Assembly (NCBI RefSeq): GCF_041914405.1
Contig: NZ_JAYSDK010000025.1
Location: forward strand, 1-64,000
Reading direction: 5' to 3'
Length of the DNA stretch: 64,000 nucleotides
Origin: Zoogloea sp041914405
GTDB taxonomy: Bacteria > Pseudomonadota > Gammaproteobacteria > Burkholderiales > Rhodocyclaceae
Below are positions 37,127 to 47,527 of this stretch, piece by piece (position 1 is the stretch's first letter; each line of letters starts with the position of its first letter). The notes under the pieces were generated by a model. It was not told the origin of the DNA. It searched no databases and worked only from the letters and a program-made list of their open reading frames with translations. The translations under genes and the position numbers were made by a program.

Positions 37127-37576
37127 ATGCACCGTATCGACATCCGTATTCTCGACGAACGCCTGAAGGCACAACCACCGGCTTACGCCACAAGCGGTTC
37201 GGCTGGACTCGACCTGCGCGCCTGTCTGGATGCGCCGGTGGTGCTGACACCTGGCCATACCACGCTGATCCCGACGGGCATTGCCATCCACCTGGCCGAT
37301 CCGGGGCTGGCAGCGATGATCCTGCCGCGCTCTGGCCTGGGGCACAAGCATGGCATCGTATTGGGTAACCTGGTCGGGCTGATTGATTCCGATTATCAGG
37401 GCCAGATCTTCGTGTCGGCATGGAACCGCAGCCACGACAGCTTCACGATCCAGCCGATGGAGCGCATCGCGCAATTGGTGATCGTGCCGGTCCTGCAGGT
37501 CGCTTTCAACGTGGTGGATAACTTCGAGGAGAGCGACCGCGGCGCGGGTGGTTTCGGCAGCACGGGCAAGCACTGA
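37127..37576 (+). CDS. dut: Deoxyuridine 5'-triphosphate nucleotidohydrolase
   Basis: dUTPase hydrolyses dUTP to dUMP, keeping uracil out of DNA and supplying thymidylate synthesis. The 149-residue trimeric-type enzyme has all five motifs: GSAGLDLRA, PRSGLGHKHGIVLGN, GLIDSDYQGQI with the catalytic aspartate, RIAQLVI, and the C-terminal arm RGAGGFGSTGKH. The start at 37127 is fixed by the family N-terminus; a longer frame runs back into coaBC. Its stop overlaps the ATG of the NUDIX gene (TGATG). Confidence 0.97.
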   Translation: MHRIDIRILDERLKAQPPAYATSGSAGLDLRACLDAPVVLTPGHTTLIPTGIAIHLADPGLAAMILPRSGLGHKHGIVLGNLVGLIDSDYQGQIFVSAWNRSHDSFTIQPMERIAQLVIVPVLQVAFNVVDNFEESDRGAGGFGSTGKH

Positions 37577-38004
37577 TGCGCCACGCGGGGATTCCGACCG
37601 GCGTGCATGTGTTGCTGGAGGACGGCGAGGCTGTGCTGCTGATGCGGCGTGCCGGGACCGGTTTCTTCGACGGTCTTTACAGCCTGCCGGGCGGACACGT
37701 GGAGGACGGAGAGTCCGTGCGGGAGACGGCTGTCCGGGAAATGCGCGAGGAGCTTGGCATCGAGCTTGCCGTGGCGGACCTCGAAATCGTCGGCGTGGTG
37801 CATCGGCTTTCGGATACGAACCGGATCGATTTTTTTATGCGTGCCCGTCGCTGGTCGGGGACGCCGCACATCGCGGAGCCGGACAAGTGCGATGATCTGC
37901 GCTGGTTTGAACGTGGCACCTTGCCGGCCATGACCGTGCCCTATGTGCGAGATGCCCTGCTGGCCGGCGCGGGGCCGTGGATTCGCGAATTCGGTTGGTC
38001 GTGA
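37576..38004 (+). CDS. NUDIX hydrolase
   Basis: The 142-residue protein carries a complete NUDIX box (GGHVEDGESVRETAVREM followed by REELGI) near residues 38-60 with all the metal-binding glutamates. NUDIX enzymes hydrolyse nucleoside diphosphates linked to another group. The start overlaps the dut stop by one base, so translation is coupled to dUTPase, pointing to a nucleotide pool cleaning role. The exact substrate is unknown. A long hairpin right after the stop likely ends the operon. Confidence 0.9.
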   Translation: MRHAGIPTGVHVLLEDGEAVLLMRRAGTGFFDGLYSLPGGHVEDGESVRETAVREMREELGIELAVADLEIVGVVHRLSDTNRIDFFMRARRWSGTPHIAEPDKCDDLRWFERGTLPAMTVPYVRDALLAGAGPWIREFGWS

Positions 38005-38042
38005 CCTTGCTTGCCGGCTCCTGGGGAGTCCGGCAAGCAAGG
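38005..38042. terminator. Hairpin between convergent NUDIX and oligomer hydrolase genes
   Basis: Perfect 13-bp arms CCTTGCTTGCCGG (38005-38017) and CCGGCAAGCAAGG (38030-38042) enclose a 12-base loop between two convergent stops. There is no T-run, so it may act with Rho or as an RNA-stabilising hairpin. Confidence 0.6.
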
Positions 38043-38054
38043 GCGGACGACAGT

Positions 38055-40742
38055 CTATTCAGGAACGTTGACGGTCCCGTTGTTGTAGATGATGGTATCC
38101 GCTGCGGCCGGACTGGTGGCGATCGGTGGAACATTGCTGCCCGTTAGCGCCGGCGCAGCGCCTGGCGCGCCACCCCGCGGCGTGGTCCTGATCACCTGGG
38201 AGGGCGGCAGGGCCGAGCCCGTCTTCAGGTGGGCGTACATCAGGTCCAGTGCCCGGTTGAAGTAGACGTGCAGGGGAACCAGGCGTGAGTCATATCCTGC
38301 CAGCAGTGCATTGTCGATGAAGGTGTCGAAGTGCTGCGCATTGGTAACCTCGTAATAGCGCAACTGGCTTTTGTTGCCATCCGCTTTCTGGCTGACGCCG
38401 AAGTAGGCGCGCGAGGCGTGATTGACCGGGATCAGCGTATCGGAACGACCGGATACGATAATCGTCGGTTTTCCACCCAGGGCGCCGGACGCCTGAACTT
38501 CGGTTATGCCTTGCTTGATGCGTTCAGATTGGGCCAGTTGGGTGCCGGTGAGCTTGGCGCCACTCACCGGATCGACCCCGGTTGCCAAGGCGCGGGCGCA
38601 CAGTGCCCCGTCCAGCGCCCCGTCTGCAAGGCTCGTGGACGGCGAGATCGCCAGCACATCGCGTAGCGGGCCACCGCTTGCATCGTTGTAGACCAGATTG
38701 ATGCCGCCGGTCGGCGGTACGCCGTTGCCGCTGGCGAAGATGCCGGCCTGAACGAGTGGGTTGGTGGCTGTCACCTTGCCCAGGTCTGTGCCGGCCGCGA
38801 CTGTGGTCGCCAGGCTGAAGCCACAGATGTTGTCTGCGACGCTGAAGCGCCCGTAGGCATTCAGGTAGGTTACGACGATGGCGGTGGTGGCGAAGGCGTG
38901 ATGGGAGGCGTGGTAGAGGTCGTGCTCGCTGCCCCAGCCGTAGGTGTGCAGCTTCTGCATGGCTTCGTCGGCTTGTTCCTGCAGGGTTGATCCGCTTAGC
39001 AGCCCTTTTACCTTGAGGGCGCTGCAGCGGTTGGTGCCGTAGGCGGCGACGAAGGCCACGCCTGGCGATCCGTTGGCCATGCTCGACGAGAGGGCTGCGC
39101 AGGGCTGGTACAGGTTGGCATAGGTGAAGTAATCGAGCAGCGGCTTGCCGATGGCTGTGACGGTGTTGCTGCCCTGCTTGATGGACAGCCCGCTGACGTC
39201 CTTCGGCTGAATCTGCGGTTCACCGGCGGCGATGCCGTCGATCAGGCCGAGCTTGTCCTGTTCTGCTGCCAGCAGGGCCGCGCCGCCACCGTTGGAAACG
39301 GATGAAGCGATGACCAGCGTGTTGGCCGGCCGGATAGTGCGCCGTTTCTTGCCGTTGGCTTCGGTGGTACCGTATTTCTCGTTGAGTACATAGAAGGCGA
39401 AGCTGATCGCATCGAGGGTATTTCGCCCCCAATCCTTCTCGGGGTTTTGCTGGGAATGGGCGTGCTTGTAGGCGATGCGGTTCGGGAAGGCCTGGTTGAA
39501 GGCATCGAGTGCGCTCTTGCTGAGGTTGGCGGCGAACAGGGACCTCTTGCCGGCTGCAGTGGATGTGACCACCGTGCCGTCGATCAGCGTCACCGTGTCG
39601 GCCGTCAGATCGTGCATGCCGTTGCCGCTGCCCTTGTCGGTGTAGGCGACTGCGCAGCCATGCTTCAGGCCCCATTCGCCCGCCGTGCCGATGGCTCCGT
39701 ATACGCCGCGTGAGCCCGACGAGGTGGCCGTGATGATGCACGGATTGGCGGTGTCGAAGCTGTCGGGGACCTGAACCATCAGGGTTACCTTGCGCTTGCC
39801 GCTCATGTCGCTCGCGTAGGCGATGGCTTCCAGGCCGCTGATCTTGCCTTCGCCAAGGGTGTCGTTGCCGTGGATGTCGATGTTGGGACCGAACAGAGTG
39901 CCGTAGCCGCCGGTGTTCTTGTTGGCGTCGACCAAGGCCCGGTAGTTGTTGTAGATGGCGTTGCGGCGCAGCTCTGCTGCGGTGGGGGCGGCAGGGTTGG
40001 TATAGAGCGGGGCTGTCGCGCTGCCGAGCCCTGATTTGCCGAGGCCGCCGGTCAAAAGATCGTCTGTGTTGCCATCGTAGGTATGGGTCGTATAGGTATC
40101 GGCCCACACGCGTTCGGGCAGCGCGTTGTAGGTGACGAAGCTGCTTCCGCTCGGCTGGACATCGGCCAGGGTCAGCAAGCGGTCGGTCTCGTCGCCGTCG
40201 GTATCGGCCGTGCCGGGTGTGAAGCGCGCGCTGCGCAGGCTTTCGGGGCGCTTGCCGAGCTCGGCCTCCAGTGCATCGAGGAGCTTGCCGTCGGCGTTGG
40301 CGATGGCCGTGCCGCTAACGTTTCTGAAGCTGCCCTCTGTGAATGCCGTCTGCAAGGCGCTGCCGGAGCTGATGCCGAGCGCCAGGAGCGCGACGCTATT
40401 GGTGGCATTGTTGATGTTGGTGGGTTTGCCGGCATCTTCGGCGGTGACCAGTGCGTGCCAGATGCCCTTGCTGCCGGTGACTTGCAGCATGAAGGGGTAG
40501 CTTAGGCCCGTGATGTCGATGCTGAAGTTGCCGTTGGCGTCGGTGATGGCTTGACGGGTCGTACCGGTGGCGTCCTTGAGGGTGACGGTCTGATTGGCGA
40601 TTGCCAAACCCTCGGCGGCAAACCCGCTGAGGGTTGCCGTGCTGCTGTGGTTGCCTCCGCCACTGCCGCCGCCGCAGGCGGTCAGGAGCAAGGCGCCGCC
40701 GAGCGCGAGGGCCAAGGCTGACTGGCGCAAAGGATATGTCAT
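38055..40742 (-). CDS. D-(-)-3-hydroxybutyrate oligomer hydrolase, lipoprotein form
   Basis: Enzymes of this family (EC 3.1.1.22) hydrolyse 3-hydroxybutyrate oligomers released from polyhydroxybutyrate. The 895-residue product starts at 40742 with an excellent AAGGAGG site. A lipobox LTAC places the lipidated cysteine at residue 23, followed by a Gly/Ser linker. Residues about 34-110 look like a carboxypeptidase-regulatory-type beta domain (TVTLKDATGTTRQAITDANG). The family core starts near residue 200 (TTHTYDGNTDDLLTGGLGKSGLG). The likely nucleophile is S483 in SVSNGGGA. Family members are usually about 700 residues, so the lipid anchor and N-terminal extension are additions. Location at a membrane surface is inferred. 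Confidence 0.87.
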   Translation of the reverse strand: MTYPLRQSALALALGGALLLTACGGGSGGGNHSSTATLSGFAAEGLAIANQTVTLKDATGTTRQAITDANGNFSIDITGLSYPFMLQVTGSKGIWHALVTAEDAGKPTNINNATNSVALLALGISSGSALQTAFTEGSFRNVSGTAIANADGKLLDALEAELGKRPESLRSARFTPGTADTDGDETDRLLTLADVQPSGSSFVTYNALPERVWADTYTTHTYDGNTDDLLTGGLGKSGLGSATAPLYTNPAAPTAAELRRNAIYNNYRALVDANKNTGGYGTLFGPNIDIHGNDTLGEGKISGLEAIAYASDMSGKRKVTLMVQVPDSFDTANPCIITATSSGSRGVYGAIGTAGEWGLKHGCAVAYTDKGSGNGMHDLTADTVTLIDGTVVTSTAAGKRSLFAANLSKSALDAFNQAFPNRIAYKHAHSQQNPEKDWGRNTLDAISFAFYVLNEKYGTTEANGKKRRTIRPANTLVIASSVSNGGGAALLAAEQDKLGLIDGIAAGEPQIQPKDVSGLSIKQGSNTVTAIGKPLLDYFTYANLYQPCAALSSSMANGSPGVAFVAAYGTNRCSALKVKGLLSGSTLQEQADEAMQKLHTYGWGSEHDLYHASHHAFATTAIVVTYLNAYGRFSVADNICGFSLATTVAAGTDLGKVTATNPLVQAGIFASGNGVPPTGGINLVYNDASGGPLRDVLAISPSTSLADGALDGALCARALATGVDPVSGAKLTGTQLAQSERIKQGITEVQASGALGGKPTIIVSGRSDTLIPVNHASRAYFGVSQKADGNKSQLRYYEVTNAQHFDTFIDNALLAGYDSRLVPLHVYFNRALDLMYAHLKTGSALPPSQVIRTTPRGGAPGAAPALTGSNVPPIATSPAAADTIIYNNGTVNVPE

Positions 40743-40861
40743 GTGTCTCCTCCTTGTTATGTCGCGTGAAAAGCCGGAAGGGTTTTTCATACTCATATTG
40801 GTTGGAGAGGGCTGCGGATGACACTGGGGTTTACGCCAATCGGCAGGTACTTATTGGGCGT

Positions 40862-42646
40862 TCAAGGCGCCGGACGGGAGGCGGTGGCGAGGGGCACCGG
40901 TGCGGCGAAGCTGTTGCAGAAGCGCAGTTCCTGCGGGTAGGGGTAGAAGTCTTCCACGTAGCCGTTGCGGATCTTGTCCTGGGCGTCCTGCCAGAATGTG
41001 GGGTCGAGCAGTTTTCGGTGGTGGGTGAGGAAGGCCTTGCGGATCTTTGGCTGGCCGAGCAGGAAGGTGGCGAACTCTTCCGGGAATATGTCCCGTGGAC
41101 CGGCCGAGTACCAGGGCTCGCCGGACATTTCCATTTCCTCGTTGGGCGCCGGCGGGATCTTGCGGAAATTGCAGTCCGTCATGTATTCGATCTCGTCGTA
41201 GTCGTAGAAGACCACGCGCCCGTAGCGAGTGACGCCGAAGTTCTTCCACAGCATGTCGCCTGGGAAGATGTTGGCGATGGCCAGCTCGCTGATGGCCTGG
41301 CCGTATTCGCGTACGGCTTCGTCGATCTGCTGGTCCGTCGCCTTGCTCAGGTAGAGGTTGAGCGGCGTCATGCGGCGCTCGATGTAGAGATGCTTGATGA
41401 CCAGGGTGTCGCCGTCCTCCTCGACAACCGACGGTGCGAGTTCCTTGAGCTGAACAATCAGTTCCGGGTGGAAGCGGCTACGCGGCAGCGCGACGTTGGA
41501 GAACTCGAGGGTATCGGCCATCCGTCCGACCCGGTCCACCTGGCGGACCAGCAGGTATTTGCGCTTTACGGTGGCTCGGTCCATGTTCTTGGAACTACCG
41601 AACACGTCCTTGATGATCTTGAAGACGTAAGGGTAGGACGGCAGCGTGAATACCAGCATGACCAGGCCGCGGATGCCTGGCGCCTCAATGAACTGGTCGT
41701 TGGAGTGGCGCAGGTGGGCGATGAGGTCGCGGAAGAAGATTGTCTTTCCCTGTTTGCCGAGGCCCAGCATGGTGTAGAGCTCCGAACGCGGCTTGTTGGG
41801 CATGATGCTGCGCAGGAACTGTACGTAGCCGGACGGTACTTCCATGTCCACCAGGAAGTAAGCCCGGGACAGGGAGAACAGCAGCGAGATCCGCCAGGTG
41901 TCGAGCAGGATGGTGTCCAGGTACAGCTTGCCGGACTGGCCATGGCGTACGGCGAGCACGAAAGGGTATTCCTGGTAGCCGTTGATCGCCTTGCCGATGA
42001 TGTAGGCGGTCTTGTTGCGATAGAAGGCAGAGTAAAGCACCTGGATCTGGCAGTTCACCTCCATCTTCGGCCACTCGCCGATGTGTTTTTCGACGGTACG
42101 GATCACGTAGTCCACGTCGCGGTCGAGGTCCTCGAAGGGGCGCTGCCAGTCGAAGTCCTCGATAACCCGGCAGATGGTGGCGCGGAGCCCTTCGTCCTGG
42201 GGGTAGTAGCTGGTGTAGGTGGGCGGAAAGGACTCGATGTAGTCCGTGGAGATGGCCGGGCGGGCAAAGATGTAGGCGTTGTTGAAGTAGTCCCGATGCA
42301 GGATCTTGGTGGTTACCGAGTTGAAGAAGGTCTCTGCCAGTTCCGGCTGCTTGTGGTTGATCAGCAAGCCGATGAAGTAAAGCTTGACCGCCTGCCAGGT
42401 GGCGTCGTCGATGGATTCCGCATCGAATTCCTCGTGCAGGCGTAGCACGGTTTCATTCACGCGGTCGTCGTAGAACTGGACTCGATCGCGCACGGCAGAG
42501 AGCTGGCCCTGCCAGTCGGCGGCTTCATAACTCTCCTTGGCGCGCCGGGAGGTTTCACGAAAGATCCGGTAGTGCTTGTTGAAACCCTCGATCATGGCCT
42601 GGGCGATGGCCTGGGCGACGGGGTTTTCGGTGTTGTGGGCTTCCAT
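40862..42646 (-). CDS. aceK: Isocitrate dehydrogenase kinase/phosphatase
   Basis: AceK phosphorylates and dephosphorylates NADP-isocitrate dehydrogenase, pushing isocitrate toward the glyoxylate bypass during growth on acetate. The 594-residue protein is of normal length. Family segments include PSYPYVFKIIKDVFGSSKNM, the catalytic loop region NIFPGDMLWKNFGVTRYGRVVFYDYDEI, and a late ELRFCNSF. It is divergent from icd, whose product is its substrate, with 349 bases between them. The lyase gene aceA is 10 kb away rather than adjacent as in enteric bacteria. Confidence 0.97.
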   Translation of the reverse strand: MEAHNTENPVAQAIAQAMIEGFNKHYRIFRETSRRAKESYEAADWQGQLSAVRDRVQFYDDRVNETVLRLHEEFDAESIDDATWQAVKLYFIGLLINHKQPELAETFFNSVTTKILHRDYFNNAYIFARPAISTDYIESFPPTYTSYYPQDEGLRATICRVIEDFDWQRPFEDLDRDVDYVIRTVEKHIGEWPKMEVNCQIQVLYSAFYRNKTAYIIGKAINGYQEYPFVLAVRHGQSGKLYLDTILLDTWRISLLFSLSRAYFLVDMEVPSGYVQFLRSIMPNKPRSELYTMLGLGKQGKTIFFRDLIAHLRHSNDQFIEAPGIRGLVMLVFTLPSYPYVFKIIKDVFGSSKNMDRATVKRKYLLVRQVDRVGRMADTLEFSNVALPRSRFHPELIVQLKELAPSVVEEDGDTLVIKHLYIERRMTPLNLYLSKATDQQIDEAVREYGQAISELAIANIFPGDMLWKNFGVTRYGRVVFYDYDEIEYMTDCNFRKIPPAPNEEMEMSGEPWYSAGPRDIFPEEFATFLLGQPKIRKAFLTHHRKLLDPTFWQDAQDKIRNGYVEDFYPYPQELRFCNSFAAPVPLATASRPAP

Positions 42647-42995
42647 CTTTCCTCCTCGGGCGGGCAGCGCGCCTGAGCCGTGGCGCAGGCCGGATGCGGC
42701 GGATTGCCGAGTCTAGCACCGCCCTCCGGTTGGTCGGGGGAGGTGGCGGAGCCTGGCCTGCCGTAAGGATTTCGGAGAGACGGTGACGCTTCTAGCAGGC
42801 CGGCATTTCGGCCATAATCGTCGCACTTTGCCGCGGCCTGGAGGAGGCGCGGTGGGGTAGGCAGTGGATCGGCGGCCATGGAGGGACTCCGGGTTGCACG
42901 TGTCTCCAAGAACCAGAAAGCCGCGCGGCGCGAAAGCCCGGACCCGGCCGATTCACCCATACATCCGCAACACAATTCGAGTTGAGGGGGTTGGA
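42647..42995. other. Divergent intergenic region between aceK and icd
   Basis: This 349-base region should contain the promoters of both aceK and icd. A CATAAT hexamer at 42813-42818 with TTCTAG 17 bases upstream is a weak icd promoter candidate; GCCGGCATTTCGGC next to it is a small hairpin. An in-frame upstream extension of icd from 42864 exists but lacks conservation of an icd N-terminus. No RNA gene is recognised. Confidence 0.5.
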
Positions 42996-44240
<1,245 letters not shown>

Positions 44241-44286
44241 TGCCGGTGCGGTGACGCATCGACACGTTACCTTGCACCCAAAAGTG

Positions 44287-44317
44287 AAAAGCCCTCTCGC
44301 TTGCGAGAGGGCTTTTT
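44287..44317. terminator. Bidirectional terminator between icd and monomeric NADP-IDH gene
   Basis: The ten-bp stem GCCCTCTCGC (44291-44300) and GCGAGAGGGC (44303-44312) is flanked by AAAA on the left and TTTTT on the right. It can end transcripts from both convergent genes. Confidence 0.93.
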
Positions 44318-44359
44318 GCTGTCTTGCCGGTCCGCCTTGTGGGCGGGGGCTTGTCAGTC

Positions 44360-46597
44360 TCAGGCGCCGAAGGACTTCAGCGCGGCGTTCAGCGTGGGGC
44401 TGGGACGCATGATGGCCTTGCACTTCTCGGGATCGGCCTTGTAGTAACCGCCGATGTCGGCCGGCTTGCCCTGGACCGTCTTCAGCTCGGCAACGATATG
44501 CTCTTCGTTGTCGCTCAGGGTCTTGGCCAGCGGGGCGAAGTGCGCCGCAAGTGCGGCATCTTCCGTCTGGGTGGCCAGCTCCTGGGCCCAGTACATGGCC
44601 AGATAGAACTGCGAACCACGGTTGTCCAACTCACCGGTCTTCGGCGACGGGGACTTCCGGTTGTCGAGTAGCTTGCCGGTCGCCGCGTCGAGGGTCTTGG
44701 CGAGCAGGACCGCACGCTTGTTGTCGGTCTTGATGCCCAGATCTTCAAGCGACACCGCGAGGGCCAGGAATTCACCCAACGAATCCCAGCGCAGGTGGTT
44801 TTCCTCGGTGAGCTGCTGGACATGCTTCGGTGCGGAGCCGCCAGCACCGGTTTCGTACATGCCGCCACCGGCCATCAGCGGAACGATGGACAGCATCTTG
44901 GCGGAGGTGCCCAGTTCCATGATCGGGAACAGGTCGGTGAGGTAGTCGCGCAGGATGTTGCCGGTCACGGAGATGGTGTCGAGGCCACGGATCACGCGCT
45001 CCAGGGTGTAACGCATGGCGCGAACCTGGGACATGATGTGGATCTCGAGGCCAGTCGTGTCATGATCCTTCAGGTAGGTTTGAACCTTCTTGATCAGTTC
45101 GGCTTCGTGCGGACGGTAGGGATCGAGCCAGAAGACCGCCGGGGTATTGGAGTTACGGGCGCGGGTGACGGCCAGCTTGACCCAGTCGCGGATCGGGGCG
45201 TCCTTGACCTGGCACATGCGCCAGATGTCGCCAGCTTCCACGTTCTGGGTCAGCAGCACTTCGCCGGAGTCGATATCGACAATGTTGGCGATGCCGTCTT
45301 CGGGGATCTCGAAAGTCTTGTCGTGGGAGCCGTATTCCTCAGCCTTCTGAGCCATCAGACCGACGTTCGGCACGGAGCCCATGGTCTTCGGGTCGAAGTT
45401 GCCGTTGGTCTTGCAGAAGTTGATCATCTCCTGGTAGATGCGGGCGAAGGTGGATTCCGGCATCACGCACTTACTGTCGTATTGCTTGCCGTCTGCGCCC
45501 CACATTTTGCCGCCCTGGCGGATCATCGCCGGCATGGAGGCATCGACGATGATGTCGTTCGGGGAGTGGAAGTTGGTGATGCCCTTGGCGGAGTCCACCA
45601 TGGCCAGCTTCGGACGGTGCTCCTGGCAGGCGTGCAGGTCACGGATGATCTCGTCGCGCTTGGATTCCGGCAGGGTCTTGATCTTCTCGTAGAGGTCGAC
45701 CATGCCGTTATTGACGTTGATGCCCAGTTCGTCGAACAGTTGGCCGTGCTTCTCGAAGGCTTCCTTGTAGAAGATCTTGACGCAATGGCCGAACACGATG
45801 GGGTGGGACACCTTCATCATCGTGGCCTTGACGTGCAGGGAGAACAGAATGCCGGCTTCGCGGCAGTCTTCCAGTTCCTTCTCGTAGAAGTCGCACAGAG
45901 CCTTCTTGCTCATGAACATGGAGTCGATGATCTCGCCTTCCTGCAGCGCGACTTTCGGCTTCAGCACGGTGATCTTGCCGCCCTTAGCGATCAGCTCCAT
46001 GCGTACGTTGCGGGCCTTGTCGAGGGTCAGGGACTTCTCACCATGGTAGAAGTCGCCATGATGCATGTGGGACACGTGGGTCCGCGACCAGGGCTTCCAT
46101 TCGCCCATGGAGTGGGGGTTTTTGCGCGCGTAGTTCTTGACGGCGAGCGGTGCGCGACGGTCTGAGTTGCCTTCGCGCAGCACGGGGTTTACCGCGGAGC
46201 CCAGGCACTTGCCGTAACGAGCGGCAATGGCCTTCTCTTCTTCGGTGGCCGGGTTTTCCGGGTAATCGGGAATCGCGTAGCCCTTGGACTGCAGCTCCTT
46301 GATACAGGCCTTCAGCTGGGCCACGGAGGCGCTGATGTTGGGCAGCTTGATGATGTTGGCGTCCGGCTCAAGGGTCTTCTTGCCCAGCTCGGCGAGGGTG
46401 TTGGGGACGCGTTGCTCAGGGGTCAGGTTCTCGGGGAATTCAGCCAGGACACGGGCGGACACGGAGATGTCGGCCTTCTCGATTTCAATCCCCGCCGGGC
46501 TGGTGAAGGTCCGGATGATGGGGAGAAAAGCGCAGGTGGCGAGGAGCGGCGCCTCGTCAGTCAGCGTGTAGATGATCTTCGATTGTCCAGTGCTCAT
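44360..46597 (-). CDS. Isocitrate dehydrogenase, NADP-dependent, monomeric type
   Basis: This 745-residue enzyme catalyses the same reaction as Icd but belongs to the unrelated monomeric IDH family, about 80 kDa. Characteristic segments are KIIYTLTDEAPLLATCAFLP at the start, MWGADGKQYDSKCVMPESTFA in the middle, and NRGSQFYLAMYWAQELA with MGGGMYETGAGGSAPKH nearer the end. The monomeric form is not a known AceK substrate, so the cell could keep TCA flux when Icd is phosphorylated. It is convergent with icd. Such dual IDH sets occur in several proteobacteria. Confidence 0.96.
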   Translation of the reverse strand: MSTGQSKIIYTLTDEAPLLATCAFLPIIRTFTSPAGIEIEKADISVSARVLAEFPENLTPEQRVPNTLAELGKKTLEPDANIIKLPNISASVAQLKACIKELQSKGYAIPDYPENPATEEEKAIAARYGKCLGSAVNPVLREGNSDRRAPLAVKNYARKNPHSMGEWKPWSRTHVSHMHHGDFYHGEKSLTLDKARNVRMELIAKGGKITVLKPKVALQEGEIIDSMFMSKKALCDFYEKELEDCREAGILFSLHVKATMMKVSHPIVFGHCVKIFYKEAFEKHGQLFDELGINVNNGMVDLYEKIKTLPESKRDEIIRDLHACQEHRPKLAMVDSAKGITNFHSPNDIIVDASMPAMIRQGGKMWGADGKQYDSKCVMPESTFARIYQEMINFCKTNGNFDPKTMGSVPNVGLMAQKAEEYGSHDKTFEIPEDGIANIVDIDSGEVLLTQNVEAGDIWRMCQVKDAPIRDWVKLAVTRARNSNTPAVFWLDPYRPHEAELIKKVQTYLKDHDTTGLEIHIMSQVRAMRYTLERVIRGLDTISVTGNILRDYLTDLFPIMELGTSAKMLSIVPLMAGGGMYETGAGGSAPKHVQQLTEENHLRWDSLGEFLALAVSLEDLGIKTDNKRAVLLAKTLDAATGKLLDNRKSPSPKTGELDNRGSQFYLAMYWAQELATQTEDAALAAHFAPLAKTLSDNEEHIVAELKTVQGKPADIGGYYKADPEKCKAIMRPSPTLNAALKSFGA

Positions 46598-46775
46598 TCT
46601 GTGTCTTCCCTCTTGCGAATTTTGATTTTGAGCGTCACGACAGTGACGGTGCGGGCCGCTTAGCCCCCCCGATGTGTCCTTTCAGGCACGCCTTCCAAAA
46701 TAGCATGCTTCCCGATTCATTGCACCGGTCGGAACGTCTTTCCGGCATCCGAAATGGAAGGGCGGCAGGCGAAAA

Positions 46776-46808
46776 AAAAGCCCGCCCTGCAATGCAGGGC
46801 GGGCTTTT
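46776..46808. terminator. Terminator of the phasin gene
   Basis: The arms AAAAGCCCGCCCTGC (46776-46790) and GCAGGGCGGGCTTTT (46794-46808) form a 15-bp stem with a three-base loop. The A-run extends left to 46772, giving a strong T-run on the minus strand. It lies 44 bases after the phasin stop. Confidence 0.92.
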
Positions 46809-46852
46809 CAACCGGACTGGAGAGGCGAAAGGCCTCCCCGCTGGTTTGTAGC

Positions 46853-47416
46853 TTAGGCAGCCTTCTTCGAGGAAGCCTTGGCCGGGGTGGAGGCGCTGAC
46901 AGCCTTCACGGTGGCGCTGGTGGCGGCCGCAACGTTGGCTTCGGCGATCTCGGCGACTTGCTTGGCAGCCTTGGTCACGCTGTCGTAGGCGGAGTTGGCG
47001 GCGGCGATGGCGGACTTGACAGCAGCCACAGCAACGTCGGAACCGGCGGGAGCGGACTTGGCAGCCTTGTCGAGGGCAGCAGCGAAGCTCTTGTTGGCTT
47101 CCGCGACTTGGGCTTCGAACAGCTTGGAGACCTCTTCCTGGGTTTGGGAAGCGATTTCATACACGCTGCGGGAGTAGGCAACGGCCTTCTCGACCACCGG
47201 CTGGGCCAGGGAGGATTGCAGGGCGATCAGTTCCTGCACGTCCTTGGCGGCCAGCAGGGCCTTGGCGGAGGCGACGCTGTCTTCCAGCACGGCGCGGGCG
47301 GTGTTCAGGTTCAGGGCGGCAATGCGCTCGGCGCTGGCGAAGGCGGTGTTGGCCAGGGTCAGCAGGGATTCAACATTGGCCTTGTTGGCGGCAACGATTT
47401 GCTCGGGGGTGGTCAT
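46853..47416 (-). CDS. phaP: Phasin family protein (polyhydroxyalkanoate granule protein)
   Basis: Phasins coat polyhydroxyalkanoate granules and control their size and number. The 187-residue protein has a phasin_2 domain (TTPEQIVAANKANVESLLTLANTAFASAERIAALNLNTAR), then amphipathic helices, and an Ala/Lys-rich tail (KASSKKAA). No signal or membrane segment is seen. The ATG at 47416 has an AAGGAGA ribosome site. Its promoter has perfect -35 and -10 boxes, in line with the great abundance of phasins. The call agrees with the oligomer hydrolase gene 6 kb away. Confidence 0.93.
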   Translation of the reverse strand: MTTPEQIVAANKANVESLLTLANTAFASAERIAALNLNTARAVLEDSVASAKALLAAKDVQELIALQSSLAQPVVEKAVAYSRSVYEIASQTQEEVSKLFEAQVAEANKSFAAALDKAAKSAPAGSDVAVAAVKSAIAAANSAYDSVTKAAKQVAEIAEANVAAATSATVKAVSASTPAKASSKKAA

Positions 47417-47460
47417 AACAATCTCCTTGAGTGAATGGATGGAATGCATTCTCGTCGGTC

Positions 47461-47490
47461 TTGCAATGCCCCGTGTTGGTGCGTTGCAAC
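47461..47490. promoter_or_regulatory. Paired TTGCAA palindromes downstream of the phasin promoter
   Basis: TTGCAA occurs at 47461-47466 and again within the palindrome GTTGCAAC at 47483-47490, 23 bases apart, covering about +3 to +33 of the predicted transcript. In other PHA producers the repressor PhaR binds around phaP promoters, so a PhaR-type operator is a reasonable inference, not a shown fact. Confidence 0.4.
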
Positions 47491-47499
47491 ATGCGGTCC

Positions 47500-47527
47500 A
47501 TTATATTCGCGTCGGGAGGGCTGTCAA
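47500..47527 (-). promoter_or_regulatory. Consensus sigma-70 promoter of the phasin gene
   Basis: On the minus strand a perfect TTGACA (47522-47527) and a perfect TATAAT (47500-47505) are separated by 16 bases. Transcription should begin near 47493, leaving a leader of about 77 bases. The A/T-rich stretch upstream (47550-47620) could act as an UP-element. Confidence 0.88.

Noticed and set aside
40634..42445. Open frame of 603 codons on the plus strand
   Set aside because: It is antisense to aceK and the start of the oligomer hydrolase gene, crossing two conserved genes.
42864..42995. N-terminal extension of icd by 44 codons
   Set aside because: The ATG at 42996 has a strong ribosome site and matches the known Icd N-terminus; the extension is Arg-rich intergenic sequence.
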